Source of the DNA: Pseudanabaena sp. Salubria-1
Lineage (GTDB): Bacteria; Cyanobacteriota; Cyanobacteriia; Pseudanabaenales; Pseudanabaenaceae
DNA length: 64,000 nt
Assembly (NCBI GenBank): GCA_023336205.1
Contig: JALQCR010000016.1
Location: 88,180 to 152,179, forward strand
Direction: 5' to 3'
The notes under the pieces: model-generated
What the model was told of the DNA's origin: nothing
What the model saw: only the letters and a program-made list of their open reading frames with translations
Databases searched by the model: none
Made by a program: the position numbers and the translations under genes
In this document: positions 53,495 to 63,622 of the stretch, piece by piece
Layout of the letters: the number at the start of each line of letters is the position of its first letter
Numbering within the stretch: position 1 is the first letter of the stretch

Positions 53495-54193
53495 CAAAAC
53501 TAATATTCCCATCATGCCGTTAGCGATCGCATAGTGTTTTGCCTGAGTAAATCCCGCAGCTTTGGCAAGTTTCACCTGGTCTGCACCAATCGGAAATCTT
53601 GCCAGACTTGGCGCAATATAGGCATATTCCTCAGTCATTTCAAAGCGATCAGCTAGGGGTACAACCACGCGATCCAAATAAAAATCTTGAAAAGACTGCA
53701 TCAAGCGATCGCTAGGACGATGGAAGTCTAAAATCGCAGCTGTTGCACCATTTTTCAAGACGCGATGTAATTCGGTTAAGCATTGAGGAATATTTGCGAC
53801 ATTTCGTAAACCATAGGCTAAGGTTGCACCATCAAAAGTATTGTCCGCAAAAGGTAGGCTCAAAACATTGCCCTCTTGCCATGTCAGACATTTCTGAATT
53901 TTCGGCAAATAGTTTTTGGCTTTATCAGCAGCGATCGCTAATAGTTCTTTAGAGAAATCAACGCCGATCACTTGACCAGTGGGAGCAACTTTTTGCGCGA
54001 CTAAGGCCGTCATATCTCCAGAGCCACAACAAAGATCAAGCCATTTTTCGCCTTGTTGTGGCTCACACCAACGCAATGCCATTTTCTTCCAGATCCGATG
54101 CTGTCCTAGGCTTAGGAGATCATTGAAGCGATCGTAAACTGGAGCAATGCGATCAAAAATCTGTTGAATATCAGTCTCCGAAGGTTGAGACAT
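53483..54193 (-). CDS. menG: Demethylphylloquinone/demethylmenaquinone methyltransferase (MenG/UbiE)
   Basis: 236 residues. SAM-binding motif WLDLCCGSGDMTALVA, GVDFSKELL, and family motif DGATLAYGLRNVAN. In cyanobacteria this enzyme makes the last step of phylloquinone synthesis for photosystem I. Length and spacing match. A single gene on the minus strand with a terminator. Confidence 0.93.
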   Translation of the reverse strand: MSQPSETDIQQIFDRIAPVYDRFNDLLSLGQHRIWKKMALRWCEPQQGEKWLDLCCGSGDMTALVAQKVAPTGQVIGVDFSKELLAIAADKAKNYLPKIQKCLTWQEGNVLSLPFADNTFDGATLAYGLRNVANIPQCLTELHRVLKNGATAAILDFHRPSDRLMQSFQDFYLDRVVVPLADRFEMTEEYAYIAPSLARFPIGADQVKLAKAAGFTQAKHYAIANGMMGILVLQKA

Positions 54194-54366
54194 GGGGTTA
54201 CCTAAAATCTAAAACTTAACAATGGTATACGCTTAGCTATACGACTACATCCACCATTGCTAAGCATAATCGCTGAGCGGATTGATATGCACGAGTTTTA
54301 TCATCATGCAACAATGTAATACTAGTAGTTAAGTAACTCAGCATAAGTTAAAAAAACAAAACCAAT

Positions 54367-54399
54367 ATCTGTCCCGACCGCTATGCGGTCGGGACAGAT
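54367..54399. repeat. GC-rich hairpin upstream of the gene at 54468
   Basis: 15-bp perfect arms (ATCTGTCCCGACCGC, loop TAT). Divergent spacer; unclear role. Confidence 0.55.
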
Positions 54400-54467
54400 G
54401 TTAGAGTTTTACATTTAACTTTGAGTAGCTACTACTAGATATTGGCAGTAAAACATTTGCCTGAACT

Positions 54468-55067
54468 ATGCAAAAACTTTGGTCTAGTAAAAATAAGCAA
54501 TCACAACCATTGCCACCAGAAGGTGAAGCTGAAACTTCACCAGCAGTAGAGAGCTTAGATCAAGAAGCTCCCTCTTCTTCAGAGGGCGATTTGAAATATT
54601 TCTCAAAATTGCTGAAGAAACCCTTTGAATTTCCAATCTCTGCATCTTGGCTGTTTTTAGCTTTGGGATTAGGTGGAGTCACCATTGTGACAATAATTGG
54701 ATTGCAGTATCTCACAGCCCCTGAGGCAACCCCAGATAGCAACCTTGCCTGTAAATCAAAAATTAATGGAGATTGGCAAACGCCTTTTGGCAAAGTGACT
54801 TTGCAAGAGCAGAGTGAAAATCTAGTTTCAGGGAAATATGAATATGCAAATTTTGAACGTGGGAAAATTACGGGTGAGTTAACAGGTAAGTTGTCTAACA
54901 ATGTGATTACCTTTGACTGGAAAGAGACTCCCAAAAAGCAACCACAACAACAAGGAAAAGGAATTCTCGTTTTTGGTGAAGGCTGTAAAGAGTTTTATGG
55001 TAGCTACGGTACTGGGGAAAGCACCAACAATTTTGGTAACTGGCAAGGCTCTCGATTGACAAAGTAA
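54468..55067 (+). CDS. Single-pass membrane protein, unknown
   Basis: 199 residues. A soluble charged N-terminus (Pro/Glu/Ser-rich, 1-55), one membrane helix (ASWLFLALGLGGVTIVTIIG, about 59-78) and a C-terminal domain with GDWQTPFGKVTLQEQSENLV, SGKYEYAN and GSYGTGESTNNFGNWQGSRL, a beta-type pattern seen in proteins that bind or sense at the outer side. I do not recognise a named family. It precedes the PIN-like gene by 80 bases. Confidence 0.7.
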   Translation: MQKLWSSKNKQSQPLPPEGEAETSPAVESLDQEAPSSSEGDLKYFSKLLKKPFEFPISASWLFLALGLGGVTIVTIIGLQYLTAPEATPDSNLACKSKINGDWQTPFGKVTLQEQSENLVSGKYEYANFERGKITGELTGKLSNNVITFDWKETPKKQPQQQGKGILVFGEGCKEFYGSYGTGESTNNFGNWQGSRLTK

Positions 55068-55148
55068 TTTTTTCTTGATTCAGTGTGATGGCTCATAGCT
55101 GAGCCATCGCGCCCAAAATCTACATGTTTTTGCTGTCTATATTTTGCT

Positions 55149-55943
55149 ATGTCCAAATCTGCTTACCTATTGCTTGTTGAAACTAGCGCCATTGTCTCCA
55201 CTAATCCAAATACTTGGCGAGCGATCGCAAAATTAGGGGAATGTCTTTTGCCAGAAATTGTGGCGATCGAAATTAAAAATATTGCGAATGGTAAAGCCGA
55301 AGGTAATGAGTCAAACGCAAAACAATTTCAAAATTCGTCAGATTTGAACTGGCCAGTTACAACCCTAACAGCCAAACATGCTGACTTAGTGATTAGAGCT
55401 ACTCAAAATCTTAGTCGTCAGGCAAGATTGATGATCAATGTTGCTCAAAGTGCAGTTGGGGTAGCGAATGCTCATCCAACACAATGTGTAGTTTTAATTT
55501 CTGATGAAATATCTTTACGCGATCGCATTGCGAAATTAGACTCCAAGAACTTATGTGCTATCCCCTCCGCTGTTGCCAGACAATGGTCTAGAACCGATCA
55601 AGCACCACCAATTGTGTATCAGTCAATCAAGTATTTACAAAAACAAATATCTGAAGCAACTAATCAATTTCCGCGTCAAACCGATACTATATATTTAGGT
55701 GCTTCGAGCTCAAGTCTTAATGCTGAACAAAAAATAAAAGATAACCAAAAAGCCAATCCGAATTATGGACAAATTGCAATAATTCTTGTGAAATTTGGTT
55801 TGGCAACAACATTTTTAGTCGCGATCTTATTATTTGGATGGCGGCTAGCTCAGCCCCAACAATTTCAACAGTTCTGGAAAAAGAATGGTTTGCCACCTTT
55901 ACCAAAAGTTTTGCTTCAACCCAATCAAACCAATAAAAATTAA
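55149..55943 (+). CDS. PIN-like domain protein with C-terminal membrane helix
   Basis: 264 residues. LLLVETSAIVSTNPNTWRAI, IVAIEIKNIA and VVLISDEISLRDRI resemble the acidic positions of PIN nucleases, although the first Asp is replaced by Glu (VETSA). Near the C-terminus is a membrane helix (IILVKFGLATTFLVAILLFG). Nuclease activity is uncertain. Next to two other membrane or signalling genes on the same strand. Confidence 0.6.
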   Translation: MSKSAYLLLVETSAIVSTNPNTWRAIAKLGECLLPEIVAIEIKNIANGKAEGNESNAKQFQNSSDLNWPVTTLTAKHADLVIRATQNLSRQARLMINVAQSAVGVANAHPTQCVVLISDEISLRDRIAKLDSKNLCAIPSAVARQWSRTDQAPPIVYQSIKYLQKQISEATNQFPRQTDTIYLGASSSSLNAEQKIKDNQKANPNYGQIAIILVKFGLATTFLVAILLFGWRLAQPQQFQQFWKKNGLPPLPKVLLQPNQTNKN

Positions 55944-55996
55944 CAAACTTATTCCCTTATAACATTTCCAAAAAAAGACGCTGTTGACAAATAGAG

Positions 55997-57667
55997 ATGC
56001 AAAATATGGACATGGACGATACTAAATCAGAATCTTTTGAACTAATCGAAAAGCTAAATGACATCGGTATTGCGCTCTCAGCAGAAAAAAATACGCCCAA
56101 ATTGCTAGAGATGATTTTGAAAGGGGCAAAAACCATCTTAAATGCTGATGGTGGGACACTATATCTAGCAACTGAAGATAAAAGACATCTTCAATTTGAA
56201 ATCATCATGAATGACTCGCTAGGGATCATGATGGGGGCAAAACTAGGAGACCCAATCCCTTTTCCCGATTTGCCTCTCTATGACGAAGCAGGCAATCCCA
56301 ACAATACGATGGTGGCAGCCCATGCTGCCCTATACAAAAAAACGATTAATATCCCTGATGCCTACGTTGCTGAAGGCTTTGACTTTTCGGGACCAAGAGC
56401 TTTTGATACCAACATGGGCTATCGCTCAAAGTCATTTTTGACTCTACCCATGCTCAATCATGAAAATGAATTGATTGGAGTGCTACAACTAATCAATGCC
56501 AAAGGATCTAAAGACAATCAGATTATTGAATTTTCCAAGGTCTCTCAGCGCATCGGCGAATCTTTAGCATCCCAAGCCGCGATCGCCTTAACAAACAACA
56601 AATTGATCGGTCAATTTCGCGAATTGTTTGAGTCATTTATTAACCTCATGTCTGAAGCGATCGACAAAAAATCGCCCTACAATGGTGCTCACTGCCGACG
56701 TGTCCCGACATTAACGATGATGATCGCAGACGCTGCTTGCGAAGCTGATTATGGCATTTTTAAGGATTTTGAATTAGATGAAGATGAACGTTACGAACTG
56801 AAAATTGCGGGGCTACTCCATGATTGTGGTAAGGTCACCACTCCAGTGCATGTGATCGATAAAGCTACGAAATTAGAAACAATTTTTGATCGCATTCACT
56901 TAATCAATACTCGCTTTGAAATATTAAAGCGGGATGCTGAAATTAGTTTTCTCAATCAAAAAATGGCTGCGATCGAGTCTGGTAACCTCACCGTCATTCC
57001 TGAGTTAGAAGAAGCATTTCAGCAAAAACTTGCCCAATACTCTAGCGATCAAGATTTTCTCCGCATTTGTAATATTGGGGGAGAATTTATGAGTGATGAG
57101 TATAAAGAGCGCTTGCAAATAATTGCCACCTATCGCTGGATTGATCCTAAAGGTGCGGAGGTAAATTTCTTGACTGATGATGAAGTATACAACCTGAATA
57201 TTTCTAGAGGAACACTTACAGCAGAGGAGCGCAAGACGATTAATGATCACATTGTGGTCACAATCGAAATGCTTGAGAAACTTCCTTATCCACGCAATCT
57301 GCGTCGTGTACCAGAATATGCTGGCGGTCACCATGAACGCATGGATGGTAAAGGCTATCCAAAAGGTCTAACCCGCGAACAAATGTCTTTACCTGCAAGA
57401 ATGATGGGAATAGCCGACATTTTTGAAGCTCTTAGCGCTAAAGATCGCCCATACAAAAAAGGTAAAACTTTGACAGAATGCCTGCAAATCCTCGGTAAAA
57501 TGAAGCAGGGTAACCATATTGACCCTGATTTATTTGATTTATTTGTCAGCGAAAAAGTTTATTTGCGCTACGCCAATGAATATCTTGATCCCGATCAGAT
57601 TGATGAAGTAGATGAGAATAAGATTCCTGGTTACACACCTCCTTTTGCCTACTTTTTTGACACCTAG
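55997..57667 (+). CDS. GAF domain plus HD-GYP phosphodiesterase
   Basis: 556 residues. An N-terminal GAF domain (about 10-200, ILNADGGTLYLATEDKRHLQ) is followed by a HD-GYP domain: LLHDCGKVTTPVHVID (HD pair) and HHERMDGKGYPKGL (GYP motif). It should hydrolyse cyclic di-GMP in answer to a GAF-bound ligand or light. A long insertion (about 290-390) separates the HD from the GYP parts. Starts at ATG 55997, other ATGs at codons 4 and 6. Confidence 0.92.
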   Translation: MQNMDMDDTKSESFELIEKLNDIGIALSAEKNTPKLLEMILKGAKTILNADGGTLYLATEDKRHLQFEIIMNDSLGIMMGAKLGDPIPFPDLPLYDEAGNPNNTMVAAHAALYKKTINIPDAYVAEGFDFSGPRAFDTNMGYRSKSFLTLPMLNHENELIGVLQLINAKGSKDNQIIEFSKVSQRIGESLASQAAIALTNNKLIGQFRELFESFINLMSEAIDKKSPYNGAHCRRVPTLTMMIADAACEADYGIFKDFELDEDERYELKIAGLLHDCGKVTTPVHVIDKATKLETIFDRIHLINTRFEILKRDAEISFLNQKMAAIESGNLTVIPELEEAFQQKLAQYSSDQDFLRICNIGGEFMSDEYKERLQIIATYRWIDPKGAEVNFLTDDEVYNLNISRGTLTAEERKTINDHIVVTIEMLEKLPYPRNLRRVPEYAGGHHERMDGKGYPKGLTREQMSLPARMMGIADIFEALSAKDRPYKKGKTLTECLQILGKMKQGNHIDPDLFDLFVSEKVYLRYANEYLDPDQIDEVDENKIPGYTPPFAYFFDT

Positions 57668-57787
57668 TCAGTAAGTGGCAGCCCAAAGGGTTGCCACTTG
57701 CTTTCGTTCTCATAAGTTGGAAAACTGCTATAAGATATTCTCTGTTTTGCAGATTATTTCCTCAAAAAATTGATTTTGTACCTATTT

Positions 57788-58531
57788 ATGTTCGCCCAGT
57801 TTCGCTCTCAATATCCTCAAGGTCGTATCCAGACAGAGATGCTACCTAAAATAGATGGGCTTCATGCTTTTAGGGCGATCGTCTCTGAAGGAGATGCGAT
57901 CATGGGAACGGCTACGGCTGTAGATAGCGATCTCGAAATAGCTGAAGATCGGGCTGTAAAACGCGCTCTTGCGATCGCAGGGCTTGCCTTCGACAATAGT
58001 TTTGATAATAACTACGGCAATTATGGAGGGCGATCGCCGATGCTAACACAAGTGTCACGGGAGTCAGCGATCAACTCCCTCCCGTCTGCTAATTTTAATG
58101 CGTTAGGGTCGGGTGGATCGGGGCAGATGACTGAGCATAATGATTCTCTCCCCTTGACACATTCGATGCAGACCATTCAAGCTGAGTCAGCCATAGACTA
58201 CGCCACTGAATATGGAGGGAATGATTATTTACCCGAAGCTGATGTAGCGTTATCTTCTTTATCGCATCCGACGGAAATGACTGCACCGAGCAAGCCCTCA
58301 GTTCCTCAAATTTCGCCTGAGCCTGTTGATCTATCAGACGCAATTTCTAAAATCGATGTGGAGATGGAGCGGCTAAGTTGGACTAAAACACAGGGTCGAG
58401 ATTATTTGGTAAGGACTTTTGATAAAAAGTCACGTCAGCAATTAACCAATGATGAGCTGTTACAATTTCTCAGTCATTTAAAATCGCTACCAACACCACA
58501 TCGACAGGCAGCAAATGACGATTTCTTTTAG
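57788..58531 (+). CDS. Conserved cyanobacterial protein with C-terminal helical domain
   Basis: 247 residues from ATG at 57788 (an upstream TTG at 57770 is less likely). N-terminal part: IDGLHAFRAIVSEGDAIMGT and LEIAEDRAVKRALAIAGL, as in Rad52-like or single-strand DNA handling proteins. The middle is low complexity. C-terminal part: VEMERLSWTKTQGRDYLVRT then LLQFLSHLKSLP, a motif common in cyanobacterial proteins. Function not known. Confidence 0.65.
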   Translation: MFAQFRSQYPQGRIQTEMLPKIDGLHAFRAIVSEGDAIMGTATAVDSDLEIAEDRAVKRALAIAGLAFDNSFDNNYGNYGGRSPMLTQVSRESAINSLPSANFNALGSGGSGQMTEHNDSLPLTHSMQTIQAESAIDYATEYGGNDYLPEADVALSSLSHPTEMTAPSKPSVPQISPEPVDLSDAISKIDVEMERLSWTKTQGRDYLVRTFDKKSRQQLTNDELLQFLSHLKSLPTPHRQAANDDFF

Positions 58532-58614
58532 TGCGTCAATAAGTTATCACAAAGTTCGCTTAGATATAGTGTAGTCTAGACAAAGTAAGTCTCAGAAAAG
58601 TAGGTATCTAGTTA

Positions 58615-59805
58615 ATGGCGAGTTCAGGAACACCAGAATCACCAGACATGATGGTACGATTTATGCAATCAGGGCAAGTTTTTACGCCCAGTGCTCCGAT
58701 TGACAATCAAGCTTTATTTGCTGGAAGAGTTAACCAACTCAATAGAATTATTGGTGCTGTCAGTCAGCGTGGACAGCACGCGATTTTATTTGGAGAGCGC
58801 GGAGTAGGCAAAACTTCCCTTGCAAATGTATTACTGAAGAGGCTAAGAGGATTTCAAGAACAGTTCAAGTCAGTTATTGTCAATTGCGATACTGAAGATC
58901 GGTTTGATCAATTGTGGTGCAAGATTTTTTTAGAGCTGGAAAACACCCAGACTCTGGACTTTGAACCACATCAAGTTAATCCAGAGTTCATTCGAGTCCG
59001 TCTACAACGCCAAATAACTGGTTCCGCAATCATCATTGTCGATGAGATGGATCGACTTAATCGTGACCCCTATTTCACAGCTTTTATGGCTGATACGATT
59101 AAGACTCTTTCGGATCATTCTACTAATGTAACGCTCATATTAGTTGGAGTTGCTAACTCTGTAGAAGAATTAATCGCACAACATCTGTCAATTGAAAGAG
59201 CGCTAATTCAGATCCAAATGCCGCGAATGTCGTCTGATGAATTAACCGAAATTCTCCGTAAAGGACTAGAGCTTCTATCCATGACAATGGATCAGGATGT
59301 AATAAAATCTATTGTTTTTCTCTCTCAAGGATTACCAAATTATGTTCACTTACTAGCTTTACATGCTTCTCAGTCAGCAATACGAGAAAATAGCTCAAAT
59401 ATTAATGTCAATCATCTCGCAAAAGCAATTAAACAAGCCTGCGAAAATGCTCAGCATAGTATCATGAGTACTTATTCAACCTCAATTTTTAGTTCTAGAC
59501 AAGAGACTATTTATCCCAAAGTTTTATTGGCTTGTGCTTTGGCAAAAAAAGATGAGACAGGCTGTTTTCGAGCGGTTGATGTTAGAGAGCCATTATCGAT
59601 AATTTTAGGTAAGGAATACACTACAACTTCTGCATTTAATCGACATCTTAATCAATTTTGCGAAGAGTCTAGAGGCAATATTTTAGAGAAAAAAGGGGTT
59701 GAGAGACACTATCGATTTCGTTTTGTCAATGCAATGATGCCCCCCTACATCATTATGGAGGGCTTAAGAACAGAAATGATTGAACTGGATCAACTTAAAC
59801 CTTGA
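58615..59805 (+). CDS. Orc1/Cdc6-like AAA ATPase
   Basis: 396 residues. P-loop FGERGVGKTSLANVL (about 58-72), Walker B IIIVDEMDRLN, and sensor motifs in VTLILVGVANS. C-terminal winged-helix-like end. Similar ATPases accompany DNA-handling or defence genes. 83 bases after the previous gene, same direction. Substrate not predictable. Confidence 0.8.
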   Translation: MASSGTPESPDMMVRFMQSGQVFTPSAPIDNQALFAGRVNQLNRIIGAVSQRGQHAILFGERGVGKTSLANVLLKRLRGFQEQFKSVIVNCDTEDRFDQLWCKIFLELENTQTLDFEPHQVNPEFIRVRLQRQITGSAIIIVDEMDRLNRDPYFTAFMADTIKTLSDHSTNVTLILVGVANSVEELIAQHLSIERALIQIQMPRMSSDELTEILRKGLELLSMTMDQDVIKSIVFLSQGLPNYVHLLALHASQSAIRENSSNINVNHLAKAIKQACENAQHSIMSTYSTSIFSSRQETIYPKVLLACALAKKDETGCFRAVDVREPLSIILGKEYTTTSAFNRHLNQFCEESRGNILEKKGVERHYRFRFVNAMMPPYIIMEGLRTEMIELDQLKP

Positions 59806-60332
59806 CATAAACAAAAAGCATAATCAGTTATTAGAATGAAATCTCTCAATTTTAAAGAAGAACTTAGTTTGCTGATACGTGCTAAATGCCCGATTATTTA
59901 TGTCGTGACATGGGAAGAAGAACGCGCTGAAAAGGCGATCGCCCAAGTTGCAAAAGAATGTGGTCCACCACGTCAGATGCATTATTACGATCTCGTGCGT
60001 GGTTTTGAGCATAATCAAGAAGGCAAAAACAATTTGCTGCAAGCTTTGCAAATTGTTGAAAATAGCGATCGGCAAGCGGCGACTATTTATGTATTTCGAG
60101 ATTTACATCGACGCTTAGCCTCGCAGCGTCTTGATGAAATTTTAGTCCGCCAACTACGAAATCTCTATCGGAGTTTTCGCAATTCACGGAAGACTTTGAT
60201 TCTGTTGAGTCCCTTACTAGAGATGCCATCGGAACTCGAAGAACAGGTTGCGGTGCTCTACTTCCCATTACCTGAAAATACAGAAATTCGGAATATCATC
60301 GAACAGATGATTCCGCCTGAACAGTTGCGAAT

Positions 60333-61809
60333 CAGCAGTTTCAAATTCAAAAAGCAGCAAAGTATACAGATATAAGGAACCAGATAAAGGTAGAGCTTAA
60401 AACATAGCAAAAATGATAATCCTATCCAGTTAATGCCACCAACGATCTTAGTTTTTAGTGTTTTTTTAGATTTCCTGCAAGAGGGGATAGAGAAAATAAA
60501 AGACCCAAGAAGCGAAAGCAATGGGACAAAATTTAAAATCAGCGATGCGATGCTGTCGGCTTTCTCGATGTTTTTTATGCAGTGTCAATCATTTTTAGAG
60601 TATCAAAGACAATTGCAGAGTCGAAGTGGAAAAAATAACGTTCAAAGTATATTTGGAGTGGAGAAAATACCCTCTGACCAGCAAATACGCAATATCCTCG
60701 ACCTAATTAGCGCCAAGAGTCTGAACGCTGTATTTGAGAAAGTGTATAAATTTCTGCAAATGGGAAAGCACCTGAAACGATATGAAAGATTGGATAGGAA
60801 TTTACTGATTTGTTTAGATGGAACGGAGTACCATAGCTCATCGAAAATATCCTGCGAATGTTGTAGTACCCGTAATCATCGCAGTGGCAAAATAACATAC
60901 TCACACACAGCAATTTTGCCCGTAATCGCTGCACCAGGTTGCGAACAGGTGATTTCTCTACCACCCGAATTCGTCACTCCGCAAGATGGACATGAGAAAC
61001 AAGATTGTGAAACAGCCGCAGCGAAACGCTGGATTAGTAAACATGGGCATCTTTTTGAAGGACAGGCGATTACGTTATTAGGGGATGATCTCTATAGCCG
61101 TCAACCGATGTGTCAGAATTGTTTAGAGGCAAATATGAACTTCATTTTCACCTGCTTACCATCCAGTCATCCTAGTTTATATCAGTGGTTAGATTACATT
61201 GAAAAAAATGGTGAAGTGCAGAATTTGACGACTAAACACCGCAAGGGGAAATCTATAGAAATATATAGTTATCGATTTGTGAATCAGATACCTTTAAGAG
61301 AACAAGAACCCTCTCTGTTAGTGAACTGGTGTGAACTGACTGTTCGCAATAGTGTTGATAATTCTGAAGTCTACCGTAATGCTTTTGTGACTAATCATGC
61401 TGTTAATATTGACAATGTGGCGGTCGTAGTTGAAACGGGTAGATGTCGTTGGAAAACCGAAAATGAGAACCACAATGTGTTGAAAACCAAGGGCTACAAC
61501 TTGGAACATAACTTTGGTCATGGACAAAAACATTTGTCATCGACACTTCTATCTCTTAATTTGTTAGCTTTTCTATTTCACACGATTTTACATTTAATAG
61601 ATTCCAGTTATCAAGAGATTCGTCGTAAGCGTGGCACTCGTAGAGGATTCTTTCAAGATATTCTCTCTCTTACCAAGTACTTTTTATTTAAGAGTTGGCA
61701 ACATTTAATCGACTTTATGCTTGATGAAGCCCCCGTCTTTGCAGATTCCTGTTAATTTTTAGACTCTTGGTTTTGTATATCTTGCTACTTTTTGAATTTG
61801 GAATTGCTG
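60333..61809 (+). mobile_element. Insertion sequence in ycf46 (1477 bp), family not assigned
   Basis: Imperfect inverted ends (CAGCAGTTTCAAATTCAAAA and CCAGCAATTCCAAATTCAAA on the other strand). 9-bp target duplication GTTGCGAAT (60324-60332 and 61810-61818). The only IS here present once. Confidence 0.92.
60433..61755 (+). CDS. DDE transposase of the ycf46 IS
   Basis: 440 residues. LLICLDGTEYHSS (first Asp), ITLLGDDLYSRQ (second Asp) and RCRWKTENENHNVLKTKGYN (Glu block) form an IS4-superfamily DDE core. A cysteine-rich insert (CECCSTRNH) follows the first Asp. The family name is uncertain (ISNCY-like possible). Intact. Confidence 0.85.
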   Translation: MPPTILVFSVFLDFLQEGIEKIKDPRSESNGTKFKISDAMLSAFSMFFMQCQSFLEYQRQLQSRSGKNNVQSIFGVEKIPSDQQIRNILDLISAKSLNAVFEKVYKFLQMGKHLKRYERLDRNLLICLDGTEYHSSSKISCECCSTRNHRSGKITYSHTAILPVIAAPGCEQVISLPPEFVTPQDGHEKQDCETAAAKRWISKHGHLFEGQAITLLGDDLYSRQPMCQNCLEANMNFIFTCLPSSHPSLYQWLDYIEKNGEVQNLTTKHRKGKSIEIYSYRFVNQIPLREQEPSLLVNWCELTVRNSVDNSEVYRNAFVTNHAVNIDNVAVVVETGRCRWKTENENHNVLKTKGYNLEHNFGHGQKHLSSTLLSLNLLAFLFHTILHLIDSSYQEIRRKRGTRRGFFQDILSLTKYFLFKSWQHLIDFMLDEAPVFADSC

Positions 61810-62967
61810 GTTGCGAATGCAAGGGAATAGCCTTGAACAACTGATTAAAGCTTGCATGGGTATGACCCGCGATCGCATTTGTCATACGCTCTCGAAATCA
61901 ATTGTGCAGAAGCATTTTCTCAATGAATCAGATATTGATCGGGTTTTAATTGAGAAGCAAAAACGGATTCGCCAAACGGAGTTTTTAGAATTTTTTACAC
62001 CCAATGAAACGCTAGACAGCATTGGCGGATTAGATAATTTCAAACTTTGGCTGATGCAGCGTCAGCAAGCATTTTCTGACGAAGCCAGAGCCTTTGGCTT
62101 ACCGAATCCTCGCGGTGTTTTATTGCTAGGCATTCAAGGCACAGGGAAGAGCCTCTGTGCGAAGGCGATCGCAAATCTTTGGCGGTTACCACTATTACGG
62201 TTGGATGTGGGGCGCTTATTTGGCAGTCTAGTTGGACAGTCTGAAAGCCGCACTCGCCAAACGATTCAGCTAGCCGAAGCTCTTGCTCCTTGCATTCTCT
62301 GGATTGATGAAATCGATAAGGCTTTTGGAGGTATTTCTAATAGTACGGGCGATTCGGGAACGAGTCAGCGTGTATTGGGAACATTACTAACATGGATGCA
62401 GGAAAAATCTAGTCCCGTATTTGTCGTAGCTACGGCGAATAATATCCATGCTTTGCCGCCAGAACTATTGCGAAAAGGACGATTTGATGAATTGTTCTTT
62501 ATTAATCTACCTACCTATGAAGAACGCAAAGAAATATTCTTACTCCATTTGAAACGTTTTCGTCCGATGGAATTGCGCAATTTCGACATTGATCAAATGG
62601 CCGCAATTTCTAAAGAGTTTAGTGGCGCAGAAATTGAACAGGCGATCGTTGAAGGTATGTATCGAGCTTTCCATGAGCAGCGCGATGTTAGTACGGAGGA
62701 CATTTTAGGCGCGATCGCAGAAACCTATCCCTTAGCAAGTACTGCTAGGGAACAGATTAGCTTTATGCAAGCATGGGCAACTCAAGGAAGAGCGCGGAGT
62801 GCTTCACGAGGTGAAGTAATTGATATCCCAAGTGATAAATTAAGTGCGAAATTAGGCGATATTACTTTGATGGATAATGCAACTAAAGCGATAAACGACA
62901 AGTCAAGAAGTAAACATCGTCCTTTACCTTTACCACCTTTACCTCAAATTAAATCCAGTTCTGACTC

Positions 62968-63519
62968 ATGACCTCCAATCCTGTGCCATCCTTTGAAAAT
63001 CCAGATTTGCCTCAGTTGCAGGCAATCAAGGCGCATTTGGATTTAGTGCTGCTTGCCATAGAATCATTGACGGGACTTGGTTCCGATGAAATGTTGGCAG
63101 TTGCCGAAAAGTTAGGATTTGAAGAGATTTTAAGCGATCGCATTACGTTGTGGCGCTTGCGGCAGGCTAGCCCATTACGCAAGGGCAAGGGGCGTAAAAA
63201 GCTAGATGTTGATGAAGCAAGAGCCATGACTTTAATTAGTTGTACGTTGGCTGCGCAGCAACAATTTGCGATCCGCAATGCAGTTGCTCAGTTAGAGAAA
63301 TGTACGGCTTTAAAGCGTACACCCCACCGCGAACCTATCTTGGGTGATTATCTTGATCGCTTTAATAGTCTGTATCAAGAGCGGATGGCTGAGGAGGAGC
63401 AAGCTAAACCTGAAGAGATCCAGCGCTTAGCCTTAAAACTATTAATCGATCTATTATTTTACAGCTCCCAAATTGGCTCGCGTCGTTTGTGGGTGGCTTT
63501 GTTTGAGCGATCGCACTAA
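62968..63519 (+). CDS. DUF3038-family protein
   Basis: 183 residues, overlapping the ycf46 stop by four bases (ATGA), so co-translated. PQLQAIKAHLDLVLLAIESL at the start and QIGSRRLWVALFERS at the end match the DUF3038 family. Mainly helical, unknown role. Its coupling to ycf46 suggests a shared function; the IS in ycf46 does not cut this gene. Confidence 0.85.
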   Translation: MTSNPVPSFENPDLPQLQAIKAHLDLVLLAIESLTGLGSDEMLAVAEKLGFEEILSDRITLWRLRQASPLRKGKGRKKLDVDEARAMTLISCTLAAQQQFAIRNAVAQLEKCTALKRTPHREPILGDYLDRFNSLYQERMAEEEQAKPEEIQRLALKLLIDLLFYSSQIGSRRLWVALFERSH

Positions 63520-63622
63520 GAGTTTTTTGTAGTGCCTTAAGGTGAATTCAAAAAAGTCGCAATCGGTTATAGTGATACTCAAGTTACAAATATTAATTTT
63601 AAAAGAAGCTGGAGAGGTGTTA

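Larger units (their letters stand above)
59836..62971 (+). pseudogene. ycf46: Ycf46 AAA ATPase gene, interrupted by an IS
   Basis: 59836-60332 and 61819-62971 join in frame when the IS and one GTTGCGAAT copy are removed (PPEQLR|MQGNSLEQ), giving 549 residues. The second part has the AAA core: LLLGIQGTGKSLCAKAIANL (P-loop), CILWIDEIDKAFGG (Walker B), and TANNIHALPPELLRKGRFDE (arginine finger). Ycf46 is widely conserved in cyanobacteria and plastids, linked to control of photosynthesis. The uninterrupted 3' frame (from an ATG at about 61811) could make the whole AAA core without the N-terminal domain. Confidence 0.92.

Noticed and set aside
55149..55943. Classic PIN toxin
   Set aside because: The first catalytic Asp is replaced by Glu and the protein ends in a membrane helix, with no antitoxin gene adjacent; I kept it only as PIN-like.
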